This document shows positions 1-8,186 of a DNA stretch of 12,033 nt, piece by piece. Origin of the DNA: Cyclospora cayetanensis (taxonomy: Eukaryota > Apicomplexa > Conoidasida > Eucoccidiorida > Eimeriidae). Each line of letters begins with the position of its first letter. The stretch's first letter is position 1. Made by a program: the position numbers and the translations under genes. The stretch covers positions 1-12,033 of the forward strand of contig NW_020312332.1 of the NCBI RefSeq assembly GCF_002999335.1, given 5' to 3'. Under the pieces are notes generated by a model, which saw only the letters and a program-made list of their open reading frames with translations, searched no databases and was not told the origin of the DNA.

Positions 1-162
1 CTGTGTCGACGGACTCAGCAAGTTTGCCCATTTCATCCTTTGTGCAAGTTCTCTCGCATCTCAGAGAATCTATCGGTTATTTTTAACCTGTGTCTCAAAG
101 ATACCCACATGTTAAATACCATCATTATGGATATGGATTGAAGTGTGTCAGTCCGTTAGGGA

Positions 163-768
163 GTGCATTTTGGAGCTCCCCATACTTTGACCATCGTACG
201 CCCACTGCAATCTGGTCTGCCGCAGGTGGACACACTGCAACCAGTGCGCTGTACCTTGATGCAGATGCGCAGAGGGAGAGCATCAAAATCCACCCTTCTG
301 CAGTGTTTATATCTTCAAGCATACACCATTCCGCTTGCATGGCTAGGGTTGCTTCTTGGTGCTCAGTATTTTCATTATACGACAGCACATCTGCGTGATA
401 TTTGGTCTCCGGAATCTCTGGTCTGCACTGGTGAGGCCCTCTACGATGGGCGCTTGGGGTTGATGGAGAAAGGTCAGCAGCCAGCCTCAGCAGCGGAGGG
501 ATCCAGGGAACAGCTGGGTAGTGAAGCGAGTGTCTGCACAAAGCTCGCGGAGGACCGCCAAGGAGTTGTGATATACGTTGGTCGGCTATGCTACGAGCGT
601 GAAGATTCGGCCCTAGTTGATCAACACGCTTTTTACGAGGTGCACCAGAAGGTGTGCAAACATGTCCTTACGGCCAGGTTGCTAGGAATTTTTGCCGTTT
701 TCTTAAGACAAGATCTGTCGGTATCCAGAAAGTTTCTCAAGGTTTTCCGAAACTCTTCGTATTGTTAA
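163..768 (+). CDS. Candidate exon(s) of an unrecognised protein
   Basis: This is a 201-codon open frame, longer than expected by chance at this base composition. I do not recognise the product. One hydrophobic stretch near residues 54-70 (IPLAWLGLLLGAQYF) could be a membrane segment; the rest is soluble-looking and of mixed charge. Possible 3' splice sites (CAG after pyrimidines) lie at about 228, 258 and 303, and a good 5' splice site (TG|GTGAGG) at about 430/431. The real exon may therefore be only about 304-430, and the ATG at 163 need not be the start. A 138-codon frame is open on the opposite strand over 125-541, which weakens the case. Coding status is uncertain and no function is proposed. 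Confidence 0.25.
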   Translation: MHFGAPHTLTIVRPLQSGLPQVDTLQPVRCTLMQMRRGRASKSTLLQCLYLQAYTIPLAWLGLLLGAQYFHYTTAHLRDIWSPESLVCTGEALYDGRLGLMEKGQQPASAAEGSREQLGSEASVCTKLAEDRQGVVIYVGRLCYEREDSALVDQHAFYEVHQKVCKHVLTARLLGIFAVFLRQDLSVSRKFLKVFRNSSYC

Positions 769-884
769 TGGACACTGACGTGCGGGCAAGGTGTAACGCG
801 CGCGGGTGGTGGTACAGGGTGCCGTATAACTGCCGGGTTCTAGACCTATTGAGCGCCAATGACACGATAGATGGGTGCTTCTAG

Positions 885-3285
885 CGAAGGAATTGAAGAA
901 CGCCCACGTTGGTGAATTGAAGGAGGAGCGGTTGCATGTTTCGTTACCTGCGGTGAACCTTACGGCTTTGTTTGATTAAAGGCCCGTTTCGCCATGAACC
1001 AAAGCATCGGCGTCCTTCGTAATTGTCATTCAGGTAGTGCATGCTCCGCGTGAAAGATTTATTTACTTCATGGATAATGCCTGAAAAGTTCTCAGTTAAT
1101 AATAAGGTATTGTGTATTCACAGATCTGATGTGCAGGCGCACTTACGAATGTTGTCCCTACATTCTTCCTTATGTCTTGTTCGGACTCAAATATTAGCTA
1201 TGATGCATGGGCCGGCTATATTAGTATACTGAATTTGCTCTATGAGTCTCGAAGGCACTGCTGGACTAAAGGGAATTTGCTCTAGCACAATTTGCGTGTC
1301 TTCCGTTTTCTGGTAGCAGAAGGCCCACCTATTGTAGCGCTGTGACGAAAGCCAGCTATGGCACAGCCATCGTAGTTTTAATCCCTTGTCCGTTGTCTAC
1401 TACTTTATGTGTTTCGTTCCTCATATTTGTCTTTGGCGAGAAATGCACGCCCTTTCTTTCTGACTTGCACTGGCTTTTGCGTTTCTCTGTGCCAGGGAAG
1501 TGGCAATAACACGAGAACTCTTGCGCTGCCCTGTACGTAGCTGCTCTCAATATACAGGCAAAGAGCGCGAGGGCGCCGCATGTCTCGGATAGGGGGCAGA
1601 AGTTGTTGGGGCCTAAGCTCATCGTGACCGCGTGGTACCATACTAGTTGTATTTGAGTACGAATTAGTGAGAAATTGGCTAGTTGGTTTGTCCGTTCGTA
1701 TTTTCATTTGTTTTAGAGTGCATTTAGTTCAAAACAAGCAGACGCAATCTCGTCTGCACGACTGCTGGATGCTCTGTCCAACTAGTTGTGAGTGGTAGGA
1801 GTTAGCAGAGGGTGCAGCCACGCCCACTCTGACTATCTCCTTTGCTTATCTCTCAAATCTTAGGGGATAACGCAGGCTACGAGAGGACTCATAGTAAAAA
1901 TACTCAATAACCTATTTAGTCCGTGTTGAATCTAGAGTTAAGTGACTCCCCATGGTGACACACTATAAAGTCTTACATTTTTTGAGAAATTGCTGAGTCT
2001 TACGAGATATTCTTGGAGAAAGCTAATTCTGGTTGGGAACCATAGAATAAAGCCAAACTAAAAGCCTCCTGTAAACTCGTAGTGAATCTTTATTCTTGCA
2101 AACTTATACCCAGATACCATCTTGCAGTAATTATGCCTCATGTAAACCGTATGATCATGAAGCAACTGCGGGGGTCTTTTCTGTCCAGGTCGAAACACAG
2201 GGAGTGGAGAACTGCAATGTAATCTTATCAGCAGTGAGCTTGTACATGTTTGCTTTGCCTTTTACCTGTGTTATGTCTAACATAGGTGGGCAGGATGCTT
2301 TGTTTATTTCCGCGTGTAGTAGAGCTGCAAAAAGCCCCTTTAATGTGACATCTCCTTACACGCTAACTGCTTGATAATGCAGGTTTCTTACTCCTGGGAC
2401 CTCCTCACTTGGATCTGTATGTGCCTTGGTCATGCATGCACTGGACGTCGACTTTGGGGCTTTCTCAAAGTTGGAAACCCTCAATTTTCTTCCAATTGAA
2501 CGGGACACATCCTTTCTTTTACAATGTGATTCGCCCTTGTACTCTGATAAGACTCTTAAGGGCAACTTGTTGATACCTTGTGCTGCAGATAATCTGGGGA
2601 TCAGCGGTGACCACCGGTTTTATCCCCCTTATTTCTTTCTCTGTGCGCCCAACATCTTCTCTTACTATGTTGCTAAGAAGGAAAAGTGCCTAGCGCTCCT
2701 GCAGCGGAGAGACGTAATCGTACTTCGGGGCTCCGCTACTAACTGTCGGTTGCCTCAGTTGCCTGTTTGGCGCAGCTGGTGTGTCTTTTGCCGCTGCCCC
2801 CTATTGTTGCCTGTAACTTTCCTAAAATAGTACCATTTAATTGCTGGAGCCTTATGGAGTTTTGTCTTTGGAACGCGTCTCACTGAAAATCTCCCACCAG
2901 CTACGGAGTCTGTCAGTCTCTCCAAGAAAACGCAAGGCTGCCTTCTAGTAAAGCGGAGGCTTTTTGAGCACCATTCCCCATGAAGGCTATAGGATTCTGG
3001 GGCCTCTGTGCAACTGGATCGACTACGGCTGGGATCTCCTACTCTGGACAACGGATTGAGGACATCGGGTGCATGTGCTCGTACGTGTTGTTTCTGCTCT
3101 TATTCTTGTTCATTCAGCTCTGTATGCTTTAATTATTTACGGCAAAAGAGGTGGCAGAACTTACGGCAGATCGGGCTCATGACTCCCAAAGTTGAGTTCT
3201 TTTCTTCTGATCTCTGCTTCTGGCCGAGCGCAGTTGGTGTGGTGCCGCCTTCCTTGGGTGTAAATACACCCCACGACCGACCAAG
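885..3285. other. About 2.4 kb with no supported gene
   Basis: I see no conserved protein, RNA gene or mobile element here. Open frames are short (under 135 codons) and overlap in several frames. The longest, on the + strand at 2426-2830, has no recognisable domain and would need splicing evidence. Possible exon-like pieces with fair splice acceptors occur near 1560 and 2190, but none joins to a recognisable protein. The segment immediately before 3286 should contain the promoter and 5' leader of the adaptor gene. Two motifs of the kind enriched in coccidian promoters are present, TGCATGCA at 2433-2440 and AGAGACG at 2708-2714; both are short enough to occur by chance. Confidence 0.4.
2433..2440. 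promoter_or_regulatory. TGCATGCA motif upstream of the adaptor gene
   Basis: This 8-bp palindrome lies about 850 bp upstream of the start codon at 3286. TGCATGC-type sequences are known targets of AP2-domain transcription factors in apicomplexans. The organism is not proven to be an apicomplexan, so the role is only a suggestion. The core GCATGC also occurs at 1039-1044, 5593-5598, 6453-6458, 6500-6505, 9707-9712 and 11017-11022. Confidence 0.15.
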
Positions 3286-5524
3286 ATGTTCGATGCGTTG
3301 TATTTCCTGAACTCCAGGGGCACACTGCTTTTGTCTCAGAGCTTCGGAGTTCTCGAAGTGCCGGCTGCACATTTGGCAGCTTTTCGCCACGCGCTTTTCC
3401 CCCGGCTCTATATTCAGTCTGCGCCCCCGGTGGTGTGCGTGGGGGATGCTAAGGATAAAACCACCTTCTTTTACGTCTCCATAGGGGCTGCTGAGACGCT
3501 TGCTGATCAAGATTTGACCAAATCTGCCTTTGTGGGGCTGGAGGCTTGTCTTCGGCGGACAGATGTTGCACTACGGATGGGGGGTAGTGGGGGCCTTGTG
3601 GCTGCCGCTGCCTGCAGGGGCAACCCTAATGCCACGATGGCTTTTGAGCTCCTTCGTCGCCTGCTCTTGCTGCTGCAAGAATGCACTATCCGGTCGGGCG
3701 CTTCCCCCATAGCCATTGGGGCCTTGGGCAGGCGCCGATCTCAGGGGAACCTAACTGAGTCCTTCCTCCTCTCTCATGCAGATTTGGTGTATGAACTGCT
3801 GGATGAGGCAATCGACAGAGGCATACCTCAAACCTCTGATCCTAAAGTGCTTCTGCTCTTTGCAGAAGCCATCAGTGGCCTGCGCAGCGCAGGAGGACCC
3901 AGCGTGCAGGCCGACACCAGTGAAGGTGCTTCAAGACTGGTCGCCCAGGCGACTGGGGTGACCCCGTGGCGACCTGCTGGGATCCGCCACAGGAAGAACG
4001 AATTGATAATTGATGTCGTAGAGAAGTTGCACGTCCTTGTGGCCCAGAGCGGCAGCATCATTCGGCAGGAAGTGGAGGGCAAGGTAATCGCCCAGTGCAG
4101 CCTTTCCGGAATGCCAGAGTGCAAAATCGTGACGAATGAGATTGTTGCAGCGAATGGCAAACAGAAGCCCAAGGTCCAGGCCATCACCAACGCGCCGCTT
4201 CCGGGAACCGCAGTGGACGCCACGAAAAGTGTCCATGGATCGGTGTCTACAGCGGGTGCCTCTATTGGAGGTCCCCGGCGCCCTAGTCGGCCCAGTGAGC
4301 CGCATTCACCCTTCGTACCAACAAATGTCATTCCGCAGGGCACTGCGGCATTTGTGCCGATCGGAGCCAGGGAAAGCGTGAAAACTCTGGGGTGTAGCTA
4401 TCATGAGTGTGTGCGCGTTTCGACGCAAGCCAACGAAATGACCTTGGCCTTTGCTCCTCCAGATGGGACCTTCGAGATTATGAATTACAGGCAAGCACAT
4501 GGGATAGGCCGCTAGTTTCGCTGTTCGGAATCGATCTTTGGTTGCTCTTGCATTGGTTCGATCTTCGTTGCTTTTCGGGGTGAATGCTTTGGTAGGTGGA
4601 CATGACGTTTTGTGTATGAGTAAGCTGCGGACTGTTCATATTGCGGCAGAAACCATCCGCAGGCTTGGCTCCCGGGTGTGGACACATTCCATAGGAGTTC
4701 TGTTTGTCTGTCGCTTTGACAAAGTATCCTCCTACTACCTGTTTTTATGCAGGTGCGACGACTGTGTGAAGGTCCCAATTAAGCTTTGCCCCTTCTATTT
4801 CGAAAAGAGGGCAGGCCGCTTTGAGTACTTGGTATATATGAAGGCCCAATTTTCGCCAAGAATAGCTGCCAAGGACGTAGAGGTGCATTTTCACCCGCCA
4901 CCCTTACCTCCGGTGTATGCGCACACGGTAATACGACCTGAGCCATACTTTCGCATATGGCGGCATCTTTTCAGCCGCGCTCCCTAATGCTCATTCCGCT
5001 CCTAGAGTGCATTAAAATTCAGGTAATTGTTCCAACACCGCCAGAAGCCAGCAGGATCTTCATTCCTTCAATGGCTGGCTGGGGCAAAATGGAGTATGAC
5101 AGTTCGCAACTGGCCGTTGTGTGGAAAATCCCCAAGTGAGGCACCAGAAGTTCGAGAGAATACGTTATAAAGCCCTGCATTGCCCCGTGGTCTGCCAGAC
5201 ATGTATTTCCGGATATCCGTTTTTGAGCAACTGCATTATAGAGGATGAATCCAAGGAAGCAGGAATGCCGGGTTCAGTGTGTGACCATGCATTCTCCGCT
5301 GCAGGTTTCCGGGGGGCCACGAGTATTCTCTGCGCTTTGTACTGGAGGTTTATAGTCCCCCGTCACCCGTGCGAGGCCCCTTGCGTCTTTCCTTCTCCCT
5401 CCCCGGTTTCACTGCAAGCGGCTTCTACATTCGGCAGCTGCGAGTCACTGAAAAGGCAAACTACTCCGCATCCAGGACTGTCTCCTATTACACGGAGTCT
5501 GGTCAGTACGAGCTGAGGATCTAA
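3286..5524 (+). CDS. Clathrin-adaptor complex mu (medium) subunit, AP-1/AP-2 type, four exons
   Basis: Exons are 3286-4490, 4753-4882, 5023-5135 and 5305-5524, with phases 2, 0 and 2, giving a 555-residue protein. Mu subunits sit in the core of heterotetrameric adaptors and bind membrane and cargo sorting signals. The N-terminal longin domain starts MFDALYFLNSRG and includes VYELLDE (168-174) and IPQTSDPKVL (180-189). The linker carries LVAQATG (218-224), followed by WRPAGIRHRKNELIIDVVEK, which opens the mu-homology domain. LSGMPECK (273-280), PPDGTFEIMNYR (391-402), VVWKIPKFPGG (477-487) and the C-terminal SGQYELRI follow in the family order. Extra residues at about 67-102, 136-153 and 282-366 explain the length, since relatives have about 420-450. 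The start and linker look AP-2-like, while FPGGHEY and the C-terminus look AP-1-like, so I do not choose. AP-3, AP-4 and AP-5 are less likely. Residues T541 and S543 replace the usual Trp and Arg of the tyrosine-signal pocket. The ATG is preceded by CCAAG, and no earlier in-frame start fits the family. Confidence 0.92.
4491..4752 (+). other. GC-AG intron (intron 1 of the adaptor gene)
   Basis: The exon ends TACAG and the intron begins GCAAGC, then ends TTTTTATGCAG. Joining 4490 to 4753 rebuilds an arginine codon (AG|G) and continues the family pattern MNYR-CDDCVKVPIKL without gap. No GT near 4490 keeps the frame and the conserved sequence. Reading through gives a stop at 4513 after eight unrelated codons. 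GC donors are a known minor class of major-spliceosome introns, typically with a strong AG|GCAAG consensus as seen here. Confidence 0.8.
4883..5022 (+). other. Intron 2 of the adaptor gene
   Basis: Donor AG|GTGCAT and acceptor AAATTCAG, phase 0, 140 bp. Removal joins AAKDVE to VIVPTPPEAS, which matches the continuous beta-strand pattern in mu subunits (VEI-VPVP or similar). The unspliced frame runs into a proline-rich stretch that fits no mu protein. Confidence 0.85.
5136..5304 (+). other. Intron 3 of the adaptor gene
   Basis: Donor AA|GTGAGG and acceptor CCGCTGCAG, phase 2, 169 bp. Splicing rebuilds a lysine codon (AA|G) and gives VVWKIPK-FPGGHEYSLR, a strongly conserved block of mu-homology domains. 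Without splicing the frame stops at once (AAG TGA). Confidence 0.9.
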
Positions 5525-5953
5525 AGCGGTAGAGTCTTTTAGTCTTACCATAGCAGCAAAAAGGAATGCTAATGCAGCAAACCTTGTGCCAGGCATGCAC
5601 TAGGTCTTGCTTTTCCCCCACGAGGAACGCGCTGCGTTTGGTACATGTTTTCTGGCCCTAGTTGCTTTTAAGACAGACATCTGCGCTTCTTTTTGAGAAA
5701 AGTAGAACAGTTGTATTTCATGCGTGCTTCTCTCTGCTTGTATGGGGCAACCCGCAAGATATTGTACTGACCACTTTAACGTCGAACACCTCTACAGGCC
5801 AGCTCTCTACAGCCAGTAATATGCCATGTGTTCGAAAAGCTGTAGAGTACCTTTGAAGCACTCGATCGAATTTTAGAACACTATAACCTCATCCTCATTA
5901 CACACGTCAAACCATATATTATGGTTTCGCTATTGCATTGAGAAGAATTTCGT
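5525..5953. other. Convergent intergenic region holding both 3' ends
   Basis: This 430-bp stretch separates the two stop codons and must hold the 3' untranslated regions of both genes. No clear gene is present; the open frame at 5662-5856 (+) is short and unlike any known protein. I could not fix a polyadenylation site on either strand. The notable structure is the inverted repeat at 5909-5927. Confidence 0.6.
5909..5927. repeat. Perfect inverted repeat, 8-bp arms, 3-base loop
   Basis: AAACCATA, loop TAT, TATGGTTT. It lies 27 bp beyond the stop codon of the XRCC2-like gene, in its presumed 3' untranslated region. The hairpin is A+T-rich and has no poly-T tail. It could be a 3'-end processing or RNA-stability element, or chance. 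Confidence 0.45.
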
Positions 5954-8186
5954 TTAGCGCTGGAGAAGCACGCACTCGCCGTCCGTCCCAATGGCAAAAA
6001 CGCAACTCTCTTGGGTTCCCGATGTGCAAACAAAGGGGGAGATTGACCTAGAGGGGAAGCAACCACTCGGGTTTGCCTGTTGTGGATCGCACAACAACTG
6101 TAAAACAAACCTACGGGGAGGCCGCCAGAAGTCATCCTGACAAGGCGTGCTGCTGCAGCCATATTGCCCCGCAGCTGCTGTATCTGCAGAATTGGCTGCC
6201 GCCTGCTCGTTGGCCAGCGTTGTATAGGAATGCAAAGTGTGGTGCGGTACGTTCATCCCCGTGATTGGATGGTTCGGAATAAAGGCACCACGTGCGGCAG
6301 TTTGAATTTGAGGGTCTGGGCGCTTGGCTAGTCCATACATAAACAGCAGACTGCGCTCCGCAGCAATTTGGAGGAGGGAGCGTACCACATCTGTCAGTCG
6401 GGCCATTTGTTGGCCGAAGGCACTTCCCGGCACCATTCCTGTATGTTTGAAGGCATGCAAACATGTTTAAGCAAGGTATATATGCATCCACGCATGAAAG
6501 CATGCAACACACCAGGAGCAGTACGTCCCCGTGCTAAGCAGCGTCCTGGATGTCTTTCGGTAACGGAGTGCAGAAGCCAACTCCGCTCGGGTAAAAGTAA
6601 AACTACAACCCAAGTGGGATGAACATATTCTCCCATGATGCCCCTAGAATCTACTCTGGAGGTCGTCGCATCTCCCCTCGTCCCCATGCGCAAATGTGCA
6701 ACATGAACAGAAGTGTCCAGCAGCCATACCTAAGTCAAGATCGTCAAAGAAGACAACTCTGCAGTTTCTCAAGACTCCGAATGATAGTAAATTCGGCAGT
6801 GATGAGACAAACTGCTGCAGCTGATCGACCGACGCCACAGACACCACGTGCAAACCGCTGAAAACACACCACCGCAGGCGAATGCAGAAGCTTATGCAAA
6901 CATGCAACTAGACAGATATGCAAATGCTGGTGCACTTGAATCGTTTACTACGTGCTTGCGTTGGGTTGGGTACCCACGTAGAGCTTCTGGGTGCGTTGTA
7001 CTGTGCATAGAGCATCGTGTGACAACACCAGAGGATTGTGCAGAATTTTGAATTGTGTGGTATTTTGCACCTTCAGAGTAACTAACCGCTTGATTCACAC
7101 ATTCACGAGGTATGGATTCATGGCTTTTAAGTGGCTGTGTACTACGAAATATCGGTAAAAGGGTATTCCTAGTTCAGCCTTTTTTGACGGCTATACAAAA
7201 CTTACACTCCAAGAACAAAAGAGCTATATACATATACATATACATGAGGTCTGTATTGACGTACGCAAGGCATTTCAGCAAGAAGTCTTCTGGTTTCCCC
7301 GCAGATTCAGACCTTAAGCTGCCCCTGACCTATCGGCAAAAATATCATTCGCACCAATGCACAGTGTATTCATACTCAGAAAATCGCATATGGAACTGAA
7401 AACACAGTAACACACATCGAAAGGGCGTTTGAATCTACATGCCCTGTTGTAGACACATGCAGATAGGGGCACGAACAGGTGAAGTTGTTTTTCTGTACTC
7501 CCCTTATACATCCAATTGTATTGATTCGTGAGAACATAATCCCGGAGGTGTACAGTGCAAACAACAGAAAGCTAGGTAGCAGTCACATATAGATGCCAGT
7601 CCGTTTTAATCAGCATTATTTGATTCACAAGTTCGCATACAACTCACGGTCTTTATTCTACACAGAAGCTGTTCCTTGAGGAGGTTGGGCGAGATGCTAT
7701 CATTTCCGAGAACAAGTAGGCACTCTTCGCCGATACCCCCGGCTGACTGGGGTATAAGAAACTCCGCCAGGATTTGCTGATAGGTCGATGAGGCAATTCA
7801 GGAACAGCACAGGGAAGGCAAGGAAAAAGCGTAGGTTTATTCCTGATATCCTCTGGGTTCGGTAGGTTCCCTAAAGAGCAAACGATAGGCGGTGGGTTCT
7901 ATACGACTGCTGATTGCGCATAAGGAGGCGTACGAGCTTACTGCTAAGAGAAGGCTCTTTGGGGATCCAGAATCCCCGCGAATGCAGATAATATCACCGT
8001 GACGAATTGCCTCGCCTGAGAGAACGAACTCGAGACAACCGAGGAACCGGGGTTGACTAATGCAAGCAACAGCCGTTACATGAACAAGAAAAGTTAGAAA
8101 TAACACAATAATACCTCAAAGTGGAAGCATGGTGTGAAAGTGCAGAAAGTACAAGCGAGGCATCTAGCCGCGACTCGGTGCAGCAG
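5954..8186 (-). CDS. XRCC2: RAD51-family recombination protein, XRCC2-like, at least six exons (5' end not found)
   Basis: Exons in coding order: 8186-8115 (least certain), 8056-7942, 7776-7648, 7329-7265, 6857-6730 and 6438-5954. All joins use GT donors and AG acceptors, and all phases agree, giving 330 residues; human XRCC2 has about 280. XRCC2 is a RAD51 paralogue that acts in homologous recombination, in animals within a complex with RAD51B, RAD51C and RAD51D. Exon 2 has RHGDIICIRGDSGSPKS, a P-loop in the position of the XRCC2 one (HGD-I then GxxGxxK). Exon 3 continues LLLA-QILAEFLIPQSAGG, the same spacing as in the human protein, then the strand ECLLVLGND. Exons 4-5 give EDFLLKCLA-GLHVVSV and then RVVFFDDLD, the Walker B strand. 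The last exon has RSLLQIAAERSLLFMYG, DFWRPPRRF and the XRCC2-like ending CVFAIGTDGEC. The assignment rests on remembered family patterns; RAD51C or another paralogue is the main alternative. The P-loop has Pro in place of its last Gly. The gene converges on the adaptor gene. Confidence 0.78.
7225..7244. repeat. Short TATACA microsatellite
   Basis: About three copies of a 6-base unit (TATACA/CATATA). It lies inside the 407-bp fourth intron of the XRCC2-like model, which agrees with that segment being non-coding. Confidence 0.7.

Noticed and set aside
3769..3780. TCTCATGCAG inside exon 1 of the adaptor gene as a splice acceptor
   Set aside because: It looks like a 3' splice site, but the sequence on both sides (LTESFLLSHADLVYELLDE) follows the continuous family pattern, so it is coding.
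3828..4343. 171-codon open frame on the minus strand
   Set aside because: It lies wholly inside exon 1 of the adaptor mu gene, antisense to conserved family motifs, and has no domain of its own.
5954..6460. Reading the last XRCC2-like exon as an independent 168-residue protein
   Set aside because: Its apparent start is a TTG within the intron, before the acceptor CATACAG. The phase-1 join to exon 6857-6730 explains it better.
7733..7755. Hairpin ATACCCC...GGGGTAT as a possible structured RNA
   Set aside because: It overlaps coding exon 7776-7648 of the XRCC2-like gene, and a 7-bp stem with a 9-base loop is easily found by chance.
7942..8056. ABC-transporter nucleotide-binding domain suggested by GDIICIRGDSGSPKS
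   Set aside because: Following exons give the RecA/RAD51 order and no ABC signature (LSGGQ). The Walker B strand and C-terminus fit XRCC2.
7837..8105. Minus-strand open frame with a signal-peptide-like start (LFLTFLVHVTAVAC)
   Set aside because: The hydrophobic stretch is the pyrimidine-rich 3' end of an intron before ATTAG, and there is no ATG. The downstream part is the P-loop exon of the XRCC2-like gene, read past its donor GTAAGC.
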